Below are positions 17,041 to 27,362 of a stretch of DNA of 64,000 nucleotides, piece by piece (the first letter of the stretch is position 1; every line of letters begins with the position of its first letter). The translations under genes were made by a program, and so were the position numbers. Origin of the DNA: Streptomyces sp. NRRL F-525 (GTDB lineage Bacteria; Actinomycetota; Actinomycetes; Streptomycetales; Streptomycetaceae); contig NZ_JNXE01000008.1 of NCBI RefSeq assembly GCF_000716605.1, positions 239,487 through 303,486 of the forward strand, given 5' to 3'. The notes below the pieces were generated by a model. That model worked only from the letters and a program-made list of their open reading frames with translations, searched no databases and was not told where the DNA came from.

Positions 17041-18663
17041 TCAGCCCGCGTAGGCCGCGAACAGTTTGGAGAACTGGTACGGGGTCTGCGGGATGTTCGT
17101 GCACTCGCTCAGGGCGCCGGTGCACGCGTTCCCGTCGCGGGTGACGTCCCAGAAGCCCAGCTCGCCCAGGTGGTTCTGGCGGGCGAAGGTGAGCACCTGC
17201 TGGGCGTCGGCGACGGTGAACACCTCGCTGGCGGTGTCGTTCTGGCCGAGCATCGGGGTGAGTCCGACCATCGCCCAGGTCTGGGCGGTGGTGAGGTTCG
17301 GCCACACCGAGGCGATCTGGGCGCGGGTCGAGGTCGCGGCCTGGATGGCGTAAGTGCCCATCTTTCCGGACGGGTTGGGCGCGGCGCTGTCGCCGTAGTC
17401 CATGGCCATCAGGTTGACGGTGTCGACGTTCAGGTTGTGCGACTTGGCGGAGTCGAGGACGTAGAGGCCGTCCGCGGTCAGGCCGCTGGGCAGGACCGGG
17501 AGGGTGAGCGTGACCTTGAGGTCGCGGCCCTTGGCGCGCTGTGCGGCCTGGACGGCGGCGACGGCTGTCGAGCGCCGGTCGATCGAGGCGTGGTCGACCG
17601 TGGCGGCGCCCTCGATGTCGAAGTCCACGCGGTCCAGGGCGTAGGCGTCCACGACCTTCTGGTACTGCGCCTGGAGCGCGGTCGTGCTGGTGCAGGCGAG
17701 GGCGAGTTCGGTGCCCGCCTCGCCGCCGAAGGACGGTCGTACGTCACGGCCCATCGCGCGCAGTGAGTCGAAGTCCGCCCGGTCCCAAGCGGCGCCGGGG
17801 TCGAAGGAGTTGAACCAGCTGGCGTTGCAGCCGGTCGACCCGGCGGTGATGAAGCCGAGCGAGAACTGCCGCAGCCCGGTGTTCGTGGCGATCTGCGTGA
17901 GGTTCGGCGTCGGGTAGGCGCCGAGGTCGATGAAGGGTGCCGCGACGCCGGGAGTCGTGCCGCTGCCCGCGGTCGCGGTGAGCGTCGCGGAGTGTGCCGA
18001 CTCGTTGTTGGAGTCGTCGAGCGCGGTCACCGTGAAGCTGTGGCTGCTGCCGGCGAGCAGGCCGCTCACCGTGAAGGTGGTGCCGGTACCGGAGGTGGTG
18101 GCGATGACGGTGCTGCCCTCGTAGACGCGGTAGCCGACCACACCGACGTTGTCGGTCGAGGCGTTCCAGCCCAGCGTGACGCTGCCGGGGCCGGTGGCCC
18201 GGACGGCGAGGCCGGAGGGGACCGAGGGCGCGACCGTGTCGGCGGGGACGCCGGCGCAGGGGCCGTTGTTGATCAGGCAGGCGCTCGGCGCGACCACTGA
18301 GCCGCTGTAACTGAAGTCCATGCCGACCACGGGCGCGGAGTCACCGGGGGCGAGTGGGGCCTCCCAGGTGGGGGAGGTGATCGTGTACTGCGTCCCGCTG
18401 TGGGTGAGCGTGCCGTTCCACGAACTGGTGACGGCCTCGGTGGCGGGCAGGGTGAAGGTGATGGTCCATGAACTGACCGTGTGGGTCGACCTGTTGGTGA
18501 CCGTGTAGCCGCCCTCGAAGCCGGCACCCCAGGTGGAGGTGATGCCGAAGGACGCGATCAGACCGGTGTTGTCGGCCGCGTGGGCGGCCGGGGTGGCGGT
18601 CGTGGCCATGCCGCCGACCATCAGGGCGGCGGTCAGGGCGGCGCGCAGCGACGCACGTCTCAT
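17041..18663 (-). CDS. Secreted GH18 chitinase with CBM2 and FN3 domains
   Basis: This 540-residue exoenzyme has a signal peptide (MRRASLRAALTAALMVGG, cleavage near AHA-AD). A CBM2-type carbohydrate-binding module at about 31-137 begins FGITSTWGAGFEGGYTVTN and has a bridging Cys pair at its end. A fibronectin type III domain spans about 145-232, and a GH18 barrel about 243-540. The catalytic DxDxE motif is VDFDIEG with E351 as acid/base. It should hydrolyse chitin outside the cell. The ATG at 18663 has GGAGGAG upstream and is preferred over longer frames. A GGAAACTTTCC palindrome and a DasR-like site lie upstream. Confidence 0.92.
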   Translation of the reverse strand: MRRASLRAALTAALMVGGMATTATPAAHAADNTGLIASFGITSTWGAGFEGGYTVTNRSTHTVSSWTITFTLPATEAVTSSWNGTLTHSGTQYTITSPTWEAPLAPGDSAPVVGMDFSYSGSVVAPSACLINNGPCAGVPADTVAPSVPSGLAVRATGPGSVTLGWNASTDNVGVVGYRVYEGSTVIATTSGTGTTFTVSGLLAGSSHSFTVTALDDSNNESAHSATLTATAGSGTTPGVAAPFIDLGAYPTPNLTQIATNTGLRQFSLGFITAGSTGCNASWFNSFDPGAAWDRADFDSLRAMGRDVRPSFGGEAGTELALACTSTTALQAQYQKVVDAYALDRVDFDIEGAATVDHASIDRRSTAVAAVQAAQRAKGRDLKVTLTLPVLPSGLTADGLYVLDSAKSHNLNVDTVNLMAMDYGDSAAPNPSGKMGTYAIQAATSTRAQIASVWPNLTTAQTWAMVGLTPMLGQNDTASEVFTVADAQQVLTFARQNHLGELGFWDVTRDGNACTGALSECTNIPQTPYQFSKLFAAYAG

Positions 18664-18838
18664 GCGGATGCTCCTCCGTGGGGCGAGGCCGCGCACGGCG
18701 TCGCGCCGGTACGCGGATTGCGGTGCCCTGCACGCCCGTCGCACGGTGGAGAGGTGCGGGTGGGGAGGAGCCGTGCGACGTGATCAGGGCGGGATGTGGC
18801 AGGGGGAAACCGTCGAACGGCGAGTCGTGAAGTTAATC

Positions 18839-18849
18839 GGAAACTTTCC
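18839..18849. promoter_or_regulatory. GGAAACTTTCC palindrome upstream of the chitinase gene
   Basis: A perfect 5-1-5 palindrome about 180 bp upstream of the chitinase ATG. Similar GGAAAGTTTCC-type elements are, as I recall, found ahead of actinomycete glycosidase genes. The regulator is not identified here. Confidence 0.35.
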
Positions 18850-18914
18850 TTACTTCTGCGTGCGCTACGAAGGGTGGCTGGCCGCGTCGGGCGGCGTCAA
18901 GGGATCCGGGCAAG

Positions 18915-19955
<1,041 letters not shown>

Positions 19956-21110
19956 TCACAGGCGCCGCGAGATGATCAGCCGCATGATGTCCGAGGTGCC
20001 CTCCTCGATCTCCTCCAACTTGGCGTCGCGCATCCACTGCTCGACCGGGAACTCGCGCGAATAACCCCAGCCGCCGAGGGTCTGGACGGCGCCCCAGGTC
20101 ACCGCCATCGCGGTCTCCGAGGCCTGGAGCTTGGCCATGGCGGCGACCTTCGTGGCGTCCGCTCCGGCGTCCATCTGCCGCGCCGCGTGCAGGGTGAGCA
20201 GCCACGCGGACTCGATCCGGGTCGCCATGTCGGCCAGCCGGAACGCGACCGCCTGGTGCTCGATGACCGGCTTGCCGAACTGCTTGCGCTCGCGGGCGTA
20301 GTTGAGCGCGTACTCGTAGGCCGCGCGGGCCGCTCCGGTCGCCGCGGCGGCCAGCACGATCCGGGAGATGTCGAAGGTCCTCATCAGACCGCGGAAGCCC
20401 TGTCCCTCGTCCCCGAGACGGTCGGACTCGGGCACGAAGACCTCGTCGAAGAAGATCTCGCGGCAGACGATCGCGCGCTGGCCCATCTTCCGCATCGGCT
20501 CGCCGAACGTCATCCCCTCGGCCCCCTTGCGCAGGAGGAAGGCGGTGACCCCGGAGGAACCGCGGGTGGGGTCGGTCTTGGCGAAGACCACGTACTGGTC
20601 GGCCAGGCCCGCGTTGGAGATCCACACCTTCTGCCCGCTGATCGCGTAGCCGCCCTCGACCCGGACGGCGGTGGTGGCGATGGACGCGGCGTCGGAACCC
20701 GCCTCCGGCTCGGTCGTCGCCAGCGCGGTGTAGAGGGGGGTCGGACCGGCGAGGGGACGAAGCCACTCGGCCTTCTGTTCCTCGGTGCCGAGCGCGAGCA
20801 GCGGGTCGGCGAAGAACCCGTTGGAGCAGACGAAGTTGCCGATGCCCGGGTCGCCCCAGCACATCTGCTCCTGGACCAGGCACTGGGTCACGACATCGGT
20901 GAATCCGCCCCCGCCGTACTCCTCGGGCAGCATGAAGTCGGTGATGCCGACCTTGGCCGCGGCCCGGAAGATGTCCAGCGGCGACTCGATGTCCCGCTCG
21001 TCGACCTCGCGTCCGCGCGGCCGGATCTCGTTCGCGGCGAACTCCCGGCACAGGCCGACGATCGCCCGCTGCTCATCGGTCAGCGGCCAGGGCTCAGTGG
21101 ACGTGCTCAC
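19956..21110 (-). CDS. Acyl-CoA dehydrogenase
   Basis: A 384-residue FAD enzyme with the usual three-part fold: LPEEYGGGGFTDVV, ATTEPEAGSDAASI, YAISGQKVWISNAG, DISRIVLAAAATGAARAAYEYALNYARERKQFGKPV and GGWGYSREFPVEQWMRDAKLEEIEEGTSDIMR. The last segment holds the catalytic Glu in the EEGTSDI signature. The GTG at 21110 has GGAG upstream and overlaps the end of the acyl-CoA synthetase gene, so the two are translationally coupled. The acyl substrate is unknown; the operon suggests a carboxylic acid derived from an amine. Confidence 0.88.
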   Translation of the reverse strand: MSTSTEPWPLTDEQRAIVGLCREFAANEIRPRGREVDERDIESPLDIFRAAAKVGITDFMLPEEYGGGGFTDVVTQCLVQEQMCWGDPGIGNFVCSNGFFADPLLALGTEEQKAEWLRPLAGPTPLYTALATTEPEAGSDAASIATTAVRVEGGYAISGQKVWISNAGLADQYVVFAKTDPTRGSSGVTAFLLRKGAEGMTFGEPMRKMGQRAIVCREIFFDEVFVPESDRLGDEGQGFRGLMRTFDISRIVLAAAATGAARAAYEYALNYARERKQFGKPVIEHQAVAFRLADMATRIESAWLLTLHAARQMDAGADATKVAAMAKLQASETAMAVTWGAVQTLGGWGYSREFPVEQWMRDAKLEEIEEGTSDIMRLIISRRL

Positions 21111-23217
21111 GTGATGTCTCCTGCTCCTCGGTGGTTTCCCGGTGGCGGTGCGCCCCGGTTGCCTCACATACGGCTTGCGGTACGACGTCCTCGGCGCGCG
21201 GGACGACGAGCGCGTCCACGGCCAGGGCGCCCTCGGGCCCGACCCGGATCGGGTTGACCTCGATGTCCGCCAGGCCGGGGGTGGCCGCGATCGCCTCGGA
21301 CACGGCGACGACGGCGTCGATCAGCGCGTCGAGGTCGACCGCGGGCTGTCCACGCCAGCCGTCCAGCAGCCGGCGCGAGCGCAGGCGGTCGAGCATCCCG
21401 GCCGCCGTCCGCCGGTCGACCGGTGCCAGTTCCACGGACACGTCGTGCCAGAGCTCGGCGAGGACTCCGCCGTGCCCCACGGTCACGGTCGGACCGAAGT
21501 CGCGGTCCCGGCGGGCGCCGATCAGCAGCTCGACGACGCCCGGCCGGGTGTCCTGCTCCTCCACGACGTACTCGCCCGGTCCGAGCCGGTCGTACATCTC
21601 GCGGAACACCGCGCCGGCGGTGGCCGGGTCCAAGCCGGTGCTGACGGCCCGGTGTTCGCTCTTGTGCTCGATCCAGCCGGCCTTGAGCACCAGCGGCGGC
21701 CGCAGGGACGCGCAGGCCTCCGCGAACCCGGCCGCGTCGGTGACCCGTCTCGCCTCGGGCATCGCGATGCCGAGGTCCGTGAGGAACGTCCGGGCCGCCC
21801 AGTAGCCGGGCGCCGGCACGGCCGCCTCGATCCGCCCGGCCGCCGGAGCGGGGCGGGGCCGCGCGCCCAGCCGGGTCACGTGGCCGAGCGCGCCCAGGGC
21901 CGCGTCGACGGTGTCGAAGACCGGGACGCGGTGCCCCCGCAGCCGGGCGACCGCGGGCGAGGCGGCGCTCATGCTGTGCACGATCAGGGGCACGTGTGCC
22001 ACGTCCGTCCGCGGACGTCGGCCGAGGCGGTCGATCACGGCGGACTCGGCGTCCACGAGGCTCGGTGAGTCCTCGCCGTAGCGGCCGAGATATCCCGACA
22101 GGACGATCGAGTCGACCTCGCCGGAGGCGGCCACCAGTTCGGTGACCCGTGCGTACACCTGCAGGTCCGCCTCTCCCGCGCCCGCGAGGTCCACCGGATT
22201 GGACACCGCCGCTGCGGCGGGGAGCAGATCACGCAGGCGCGCCTGGAGCGGTTCGGTGAAGACCGGTGCCCGCAGACCCCGGTCGGCGGCGAGGTCGGCG
22301 GCGATCCCGCCCTGTCCGCCGCTGTCGCTGATGATCGCGACCCGGCGTCCGCCCGGTGGCGCGGTCGCGTCCAACAACCGCGCGGCGTCGACGAGTTCGC
22401 GCGGCGTCGCCACCCGGAGGGCTCCGGCCGCGCGGCACGCGGCGTCGACGACGTCGAGGGCCGAGGTCATCGAACCCGTATGGGACCGCGCGAGAAGCCG
22501 GCTGCCCTCGCTGGCGCCGGTGGTGAGCAGCAGCGCGTGTTTGCCGGCGCGGCGGAGGGCTTGGAGGGCGGTGACGATCCGTGCTCCGTCGGCGAAGCTC
22601 TCCAGATAGAGCGCCACGGTGCCGGTGTGTTCGTCGGAGACGAGCGATTCGAGTACGTCGACGGCTCCCACGTCGAGCTGGTTGCCGACCGAGTAGAAGC
22701 GCGACACACCCAGCCCGGCCCGTGCGCCGAGGCCGGCGATCTCGGAACCGAGCTGACCGCTCTGCGAGACGATCGCCAGCCTGCCGGGTGTGAAGTGCCC
22801 CCAGGCGAGCCGGAGTTCCGCGGCGGCGTTGAACAACCCGAGGCTGTTCGGTCCGATGATCCGCGCGCCCGACTCGCGCAGCAGCGCGGCGAGTTCGGCC
22901 TCGTCGGCGCCGAGTCCCGCCGTGATCGAGAGGAAAGCGCGGCACCCCTTGGCGAGCGCGTCCCGGACGACGGGCAGGACGTGTCGCGGCGGCACGCACA
23001 GGGCGACGAGGTCGGGGGCCTGTGGCAGGTCGTCCACCGTCGGACGGCAGGCCTGGCCGAGAACCTGTGCGGCACGGCGGTTGACCAGCCACACCTGTCG
23101 CCGACCGGCCCCCGCGAGGGCGCCGGTGGCGAGCCAGTAGCCCCATTTGGCGCGGTCCTCGGTGGCACCGACGACGGCGACGGACGAGGGGTCGACGAAG
23201 GCCTGGGGAAAGGACAC
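21094..23217 (-). CDS. ADP-forming acyl-CoA synthetase (acetate-CoA ligase family), alpha-beta fusion
   Basis: This 707-residue protein has a CoA-binding Rossmann domain (PSSVAVVGATEDRAKWGYWLA), succinyl-CoA-ligase-like domains with IIGPNSLGLFN and IVSQSGQLGSEIAGLGARAGLG, and the ARSHTGSM segment carrying the phosphorylated His. A C-terminal ATP-grasp domain (LVLKAGWIEHKSEHRAVSTGL, VELLIGARRDRDFGPTVTVGHGG, IEVNPIRV) completes it. It would activate a carboxylic acid with CoA and ATP, giving ADP. GTG 23217 has GGGAG upstream. It lies between the APC permease and the acyl-CoA dehydrogenase genes, supporting uptake, activation and oxidation of one substrate. Confidence 0.86.
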   Translation of the reverse strand: MSFPQAFVDPSSVAVVGATEDRAKWGYWLATGALAGAGRRQVWLVNRRAAQVLGQACRPTVDDLPQAPDLVALCVPPRHVLPVVRDALAKGCRAFLSITAGLGADEAELAALLRESGARIIGPNSLGLFNAAAELRLAWGHFTPGRLAIVSQSGQLGSEIAGLGARAGLGVSRFYSVGNQLDVGAVDVLESLVSDEHTGTVALYLESFADGARIVTALQALRRAGKHALLLTTGASEGSRLLARSHTGSMTSALDVVDAACRAAGALRVATPRELVDAARLLDATAPPGGRRVAIISDSGGQGGIAADLAADRGLRAPVFTEPLQARLRDLLPAAAAVSNPVDLAGAGEADLQVYARVTELVAASGEVDSIVLSGYLGRYGEDSPSLVDAESAVIDRLGRRPRTDVAHVPLIVHSMSAASPAVARLRGHRVPVFDTVDAALGALGHVTRLGARPRPAPAAGRIEAAVPAPGYWAARTFLTDLGIAMPEARRVTDAAGFAEACASLRPPLVLKAGWIEHKSEHRAVSTGLDPATAGAVFREMYDRLGPGEYVVEEQDTRPGVVELLIGARRDRDFGPTVTVGHGGVLAELWHDVSVELAPVDRRTAAGMLDRLRSRRLLDGWRGQPAVDLDALIDAVVAVSEAIAATPGLADIEVNPIRVGPEGALAVDALVVPRAEDVVPQAVCEATGAHRHRETTEEQETSREHVH

Positions 23218-23293
23218 GGACGATCTCCCGGATGCGGGGCGCGGGTGAGGAATTCCCGGGCGGACGGCGGAAGTTGGGGCAGCTGGCCCGGAC

Positions 23294-24832
23294 TCAGGTG
23301 CGGGCCGCGAGGCTCGGCCGACGTGCGAAGAACGCGGGATACAGGCGTCGGCAGACCAGGAGGGCGAGCAGTCCCAGCACGACCGTCCCGGTGCCGATCA
23401 CGAACGTGCCGCCGACGCGGGATCCCGAGGAGAACGGCAGGGTCCAACTCGTACCGCTGTTGATCGGATCCCATGCCTGCACCAGGCTCCAGGCGCCCGC
23501 GCCGAGCAGGACGACCCCGCCGATCGCGGGGAGCACCACGGCCAGCCAGAGGTCCGAGGCCTTGGCGCGCGGCCCGGCGCGGTGCACCCAGGCGGAGGTG
23601 AGTCCGGTGAGCCCGTAGTAGAACGCGATCAGCACCCCGCAGGCGGACACCGCGTCGCCGAGGACGAGACCGTGGCCGAGGAAGTTCAGCGCGACGTACA
23701 CCACCGCGCCGACGACGCCGACCGCGATCGTGCCCACGTGCGGGATGCGGAAGCGCGGGTGCACCCGGGCCAGTGCGCGGGGGAGCGCGCCCTGGTCGCC
23801 CATCGACAGCATCGTGCGGCTCAGGGTCAGCACGGTCGTCTCCGTCGAGGCGGCGGCCGAGGTGAGGACCATGAGGATCAGCAGGTGCCACAGCACCGAG
23901 CCGAAACCGCTCGACCCGAACACCGCGGTGCCGAAGCCGTACAGGACGTCCCCGGAGTTGTCCGGGTTGTTCAGGCCGATCCCGGTGGCGCCGATGCCGG
24001 CGAAGGAGAGCGCGGCGAACGTGGCGAGGAGGTACAGCGCCACCAGCAGCACCGTGGACCAGGTCGCGGCCCGGCCGGGGACACGGTGCCGGTCGGTGGT
24101 CTCCTCGTTGACGGTGAGTGCCGTCTCCCATCCCCAGTAGATGAACAGCATCAGCACCAGCGCGCTGACGAACGCGCTCAGAGAGGCGCCCTCGAACGGG
24201 TTGAGCCAGGACAGGCTCGGCCGCCGGGCCCCGGCCGGCGCGGAGCCGCCGTAGGCCTTGACGAGTGCGACGGCCGAGAGGGCCACGAGCATGCTGAACT
24301 CCAGGAACAGCAGGGCTCGTTGGACCGCGGCCGCGATCTCGATACCGCGGTAGCAGATCAGGGTCATCAGCGCGAGCCAGCCGAGGCCGGCCAGCAGGAC
24401 CCGCCAGTCCGCCGGATCGGAACCGATGTTCTCCGCGCCGAACAGCAGGAACACGTACTGCCCGGCGACCTGGGCGAGACTGCCGATCACGAGGACGAAC
24501 GAGGCGATGATCGCCCAGCCGCCGAGGAAGCCGAGGTTCGGGTTCAGCGCGCGGGTGGCCCAGGTGAAGATCGTGCCGCAGTCCGGGTCGCGCCGGTTGA
24601 GCGCCGCGTAGCCGAAGGAGACGAACAGGATCGGGACGAAGGCGAGCACCACCACGGCCGGGGCCTGGAAGCCGACGTAGCCGACGACGAATGCCAGCGT
24701 CGCGGTGAGGCTGTAGGCGGGCGCCGCGGACGCCACGGCGAGGATCAGGCTGGTGGCCATGGAGAGCGCGCCGGAGCGCAGCCCCTTGTCCGCCTGGGCC
24801 TCGCGCACTTGGAGTTGCGAATCCGAGGTCAT
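23294..24832 (-). CDS. APC superfamily amino acid/amine permease
   Basis: A 512-residue membrane protein with about 12 hydrophobic helices, starting LRSGALSMATSLILAVASAAPAYSL, the usual first helix of APC permeases. FVPILFVSFGYAALNRRDPDCGTIFTWATRALNP and GWAIIASFVLVIGS follow. It probably imports an amine or amino acid for the adjacent catabolic genes. The ATG at 24832 is chosen because GGGAG lies 6-7 nt upstream; a GTG at 24838 is the alternative. The divergent promoter to the amine oxidase carries two palindromes. Confidence 0.87.
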   Translation of the reverse strand: MTSDSQLQVREAQADKGLRSGALSMATSLILAVASAAPAYSLTATLAFVVGYVGFQAPAVVVLAFVPILFVSFGYAALNRRDPDCGTIFTWATRALNPNLGFLGGWAIIASFVLVIGSLAQVAGQYVFLLFGAENIGSDPADWRVLLAGLGWLALMTLICYRGIEIAAAVQRALLFLEFSMLVALSAVALVKAYGGSAPAGARRPSLSWLNPFEGASLSAFVSALVLMLFIYWGWETALTVNEETTDRHRVPGRAATWSTVLLVALYLLATFAALSFAGIGATGIGLNNPDNSGDVLYGFGTAVFGSSGFGSVLWHLLILMVLTSAAASTETTVLTLSRTMLSMGDQGALPRALARVHPRFRIPHVGTIAVGVVGAVVYVALNFLGHGLVLGDAVSACGVLIAFYYGLTGLTSAWVHRAGPRAKASDLWLAVVLPAIGGVVLLGAGAWSLVQAWDPINSGTSWTLPFSSGSRVGGTFVIGTGTVVLGLLALLVCRRLYPAFFARRPSLAART

Positions 24833-24879
24833 TGCCACTCCCGATCTATTGGTCTACGGGTACCGACGAACAAACGCAA

Positions 24880-24897
24880 TGACTGATTGGCGAGTCA
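24880..24897. promoter_or_regulatory. Palindrome A in the permease/amine oxidase promoter
   Basis: TGACT-N8-AGTCA, 48 bp upstream of the permease ATG. It shares TGGCGAGTCA with the TGGTGAGTCA of palindrome B, 73 bp away centre to centre. It is a candidate operator of the adjacent XRE-TetR regulator. Confidence 0.5.
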
Positions 24898-24953
24898 GAC
24901 TGGCTGTGGCGGGAGATGCTGTCAAGGCCTCGATCGCAATTATGTGGAGTGTC

Positions 24954-24969
24954 TTGACTGGTGAGTCAA
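24954..24969. promoter_or_regulatory. Palindrome B in the permease/amine oxidase promoter
   Basis: TTGACT-GGTG-AGTCAA, a perfect 6-4-6 inverted repeat 22 bp before the chosen amine oxidase start. It is a candidate second operator of the XRE-TetR protein. Confidence 0.5.
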
Positions 24970-24990
24970 TGTTGCGGCACGGTAACCGGC

Positions 24991-26385
24991 GTGACACCAC
25001 TCGAAACTTCTGCCGTGGACACCGACGTCGTGGTCGTGGGCGCCGGATACGCGGGACTGACCACCGCGTGGCGGCTGGCCGAGGCCGGCGTCGACGTGGT
25101 CGTACTGGAGGCCGCCGAGCGCGTGGGCGGCCGTGTGTTCAGCCAGGTGACCCCGTCCGGGGTGCGCGTCGACCACGGAGGACAGTGGATCGGGCCGAGC
25201 CAGCGACGGTTCCAGGCGCTGGCGGCCCGGTTCGGCTGCCGGACGTTCCCGACCTGGGAGGCCGGCCGGCACGCCGAGATCCGCGCCGACGGCACGCGCG
25301 TGGACTACGCGGGCGGCGCACCGGACGCCGGACCGGGCATCGAGGAGTACGAACGCGTCACCGCCCTGCTGGACGAGCTCGCCCGTACCGTCGACCTCGA
25401 ACTGCCGTGGTCTACCCCGCGGTTCACGGAGTTCGACGCTCTGTCGGCCGAGGACTTCTTCCGCGCGCAGACCGACGACGAGGACGCGTTGGCGCGGCTG
25501 GCGCTCGCGATCCAGGGCGTCTGGTGCGCCGAACCGCGCGAGATCTCCTTCTTCCACGTGCTGTTCTACCTGGCCTCGGGCGGCGGCTACGAGCAGCTGA
25601 TGGAAACCCGCGGATGCGCCCAGGACGCCCGGTTCGCCGACGGGGCCGACGCGGTGGCCTACGCGCTCGCGAAATCGCTGGGCGACAAGGTCCGGCTGGG
25701 CGAGCCGGTGCTCTCCCTGCGGCAGACCGCGCACGCGGTGGAGGCGTACACCGGCCGCACGGTCGTCCGCGCGCGGCGGGCCGTGGTCGCCGTACCCCCG
25801 GCGGTGATCGAACGCATCGCCTTCGACCCGCCGCTGCCCTCCGCACGGCGCGGCTGGGTACGCCACTCCCCGATGGGACGCGTCGCCAAGGTGCACGCCG
25901 TCTACGAGGAACCCTTCTGGCGCGCGGCGGGACGCTCCGGGATCGCGACGCTCTACGGCGACAGCCCGGCCGGCGTCGTCTTCGACAACTCACCCGAGGA
26001 CGCCTCGCGCGGCGTACTCGTCGCGTTCGTCTACGGCGACAGACTCGACCGCTGGTCCGCCGGCACCGACACCGAGCGCCGCCACGGAGTGCTGGCCGCA
26101 CTGTCGGCGGTCGTCGGACCCCGGGCCGGACAGCCCGTCGACTACGTCGAGAAGATCTGGCCGCGGACCGGCTGGACCGTCGGAGGCTACGAGTGCTTCC
26201 TGACCCCGGGCGGCTGGACCCGGCACGGCAGGGACGGATGGCGCGAGCCGACCGGGCTCGTTTACTGGGCGGGGACCGAGACCGCCTCGGTGTGGAACGG
26301 CTACATCGACGGGGCGATCTCGTCGGGCGAGCGTGCCGCCGCCGAGGTGATCAGCGCCCTGGCGGCCGTCGTCCACCCGGGGTGA
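24991..26385 (+). CDS. Flavin monoamine oxidase family protein
   Basis: This 464-residue FAD amine oxidase has a dinucleotide-binding fold VVVVGAGYAGLTTAWRLAEAG, then VVVLEAAERVGGRVFS and VDHGGQWIGPSQ. The late FAD-contacting segment reads GLVYWAGTETASVWNGYIDGAISSGERAA. It would deaminate an amine to an aldehyde with H2O2. The GTG at 24991 is preferred to 24961 because the earlier codon lies inside palindrome B; neither has a clear ribosome binding site. It is divergent from the permease operon and 30 bp ahead of the regulator gene, so amine uptake and degradation are probably co-controlled. Confidence 0.87.
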   Translation: MTPLETSAVDTDVVVVGAGYAGLTTAWRLAEAGVDVVVLEAAERVGGRVFSQVTPSGVRVDHGGQWIGPSQRRFQALAARFGCRTFPTWEAGRHAEIRADGTRVDYAGGAPDAGPGIEEYERVTALLDELARTVDLELPWSTPRFTEFDALSAEDFFRAQTDDEDALARLALAIQGVWCAEPREISFFHVLFYLASGGGYEQLMETRGCAQDARFADGADAVAYALAKSLGDKVRLGEPVLSLRQTAHAVEAYTGRTVVRARRAVVAVPPAVIERIAFDPPLPSARRGWVRHSPMGRVAKVHAVYEEPFWRAAGRSGIATLYGDSPAGVVFDNSPEDASRGVLVAFVYGDRLDRWSAGTDTERRHGVLAALSAVVGPRAGQPVDYVEKIWPRTGWTVGGYECFLTPGGWTRHGRDGWREPTGLVYWAGTETASVWNGYIDGAISSGERAAAEVISALAAVVHPG

Positions 26386-26414
26386 ACCGCCTTGCCTGAC
26401 ATACTGATCGGGTT

Positions 26415-27302
26415 ATGACCAGCATCGAAGAGCGGCCGGCCGGGACCGCCGACACTCTGCCGGAGCGCGTCCGTACGGCGATCCGCGCGGCCGCCGTCTC
26501 CCAGCGCGAGCTCGCCCACCGGATCGGAATGGACCCGACCGCCCTGTCCAAGGCACTCCGCGGAAACCGGCGGCTGCGCGACGAGGAGATCGCCGCCATC
26601 GCGAAGGCCTGCGGGGTGTCCACGGCGTATCTCGTCGAGGGCGTCGGTCCCGAGCCCGTGCTCCCGCCCGAGACCGGACGCGACCGGGCGCAGCCCGTGA
26701 CGGCACAGGAACGCCGGGACCAGATCCTGGAGGCGGCGACCGTCCTCATCGCCCGCCGCGGCTACCACAACGTGCGGGTCTCGGACATCGCCCGCTACTG
26801 CGGGACCAGCACGGCGACGGTGCACTACCACTTCCCCAGCAAGGAAGCCACGCTGCACGCGGCGCTCGAGTACTACGCCCAACGGTTCCGCACCCGCCTC
26901 GACGAGGAGTTCGGCCGGGCCACGTCCGCCCGTGACAAACTGCGCCGCCTGATCGAGGTCCAACTCCCGCTCGCCGCCGAGGACATCGACGAATGGTCGG
27001 TGTGGATCCAGTTCTGGAACCAGGCGATGCTCGAACCCCGCCTGCGGCCCGCACAGCGGCGGATCTACTCGGGCTGGTACCGGGTCGTCGTGGACGTACT
27101 GCACGAGTGCCGGTCCGAGGGCCTGGCACCGGAGGCGGACGTCGAAGCCCTCGCCGACCGGTTCACCGCGATGGTCGACGGCCTGGCGATCCAGATCCTC
27201 GCCAGCTCGACCGAGATGCGGCCGGACCGCATGCGCTCGCTCCTGCTGCGGGCCTTCGAACCCCACCTCGACCTGACCGACCACCCGGGCGTGCTGGGCT
27301 GA
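26415..27302 (+). CDS. XRE-TetR fusion transcriptional regulator
   Basis: This 295-residue protein has two DNA-binding domains. Residues 15-75 form an XRE/HTH_3 domain (RVRTAIRAAAVSQRELAHRIGMDPTALSKALRGNRRL, IAAIAKACGVSTAYL). Residues 97-150 form a TetR domain (RRDQILEAATVLIARRGYHNVRVSDIARYCGTSTATVHYHF). A BetI-like C-terminal ligand domain follows (EWSVWIQFWNQAMLEPRLRPAQRRIYSGWYRVV). A typical TetR protein is about 200 residues and lacks the front domain. No frameshift is needed to join the two. It likely controls the flanking amine-catabolism genes through the paired palindromes. Confidence 0.88.
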   Translation: MTSIEERPAGTADTLPERVRTAIRAAAVSQRELAHRIGMDPTALSKALRGNRRLRDEEIAAIAKACGVSTAYLVEGVGPEPVLPPETGRDRAQPVTAQERRDQILEAATVLIARRGYHNVRVSDIARYCGTSTATVHYHFPSKEATLHAALEYYAQRFRTRLDEEFGRATSARDKLRRLIEVQLPLAAEDIDEWSVWIQFWNQAMLEPRLRPAQRRIYSGWYRVVVDVLHECRSEGLAPEADVEALADRFTAMVDGLAIQILASSTEMRPDRMRSLLLRAFEPHLDLTDHPGVLG

Positions 27303-27362
27303 GGGGCGGGAGGGGCTTGAGACCGTCACTCCGTGAGCGCGTGCGCGCCTTTCCGCGGATCG

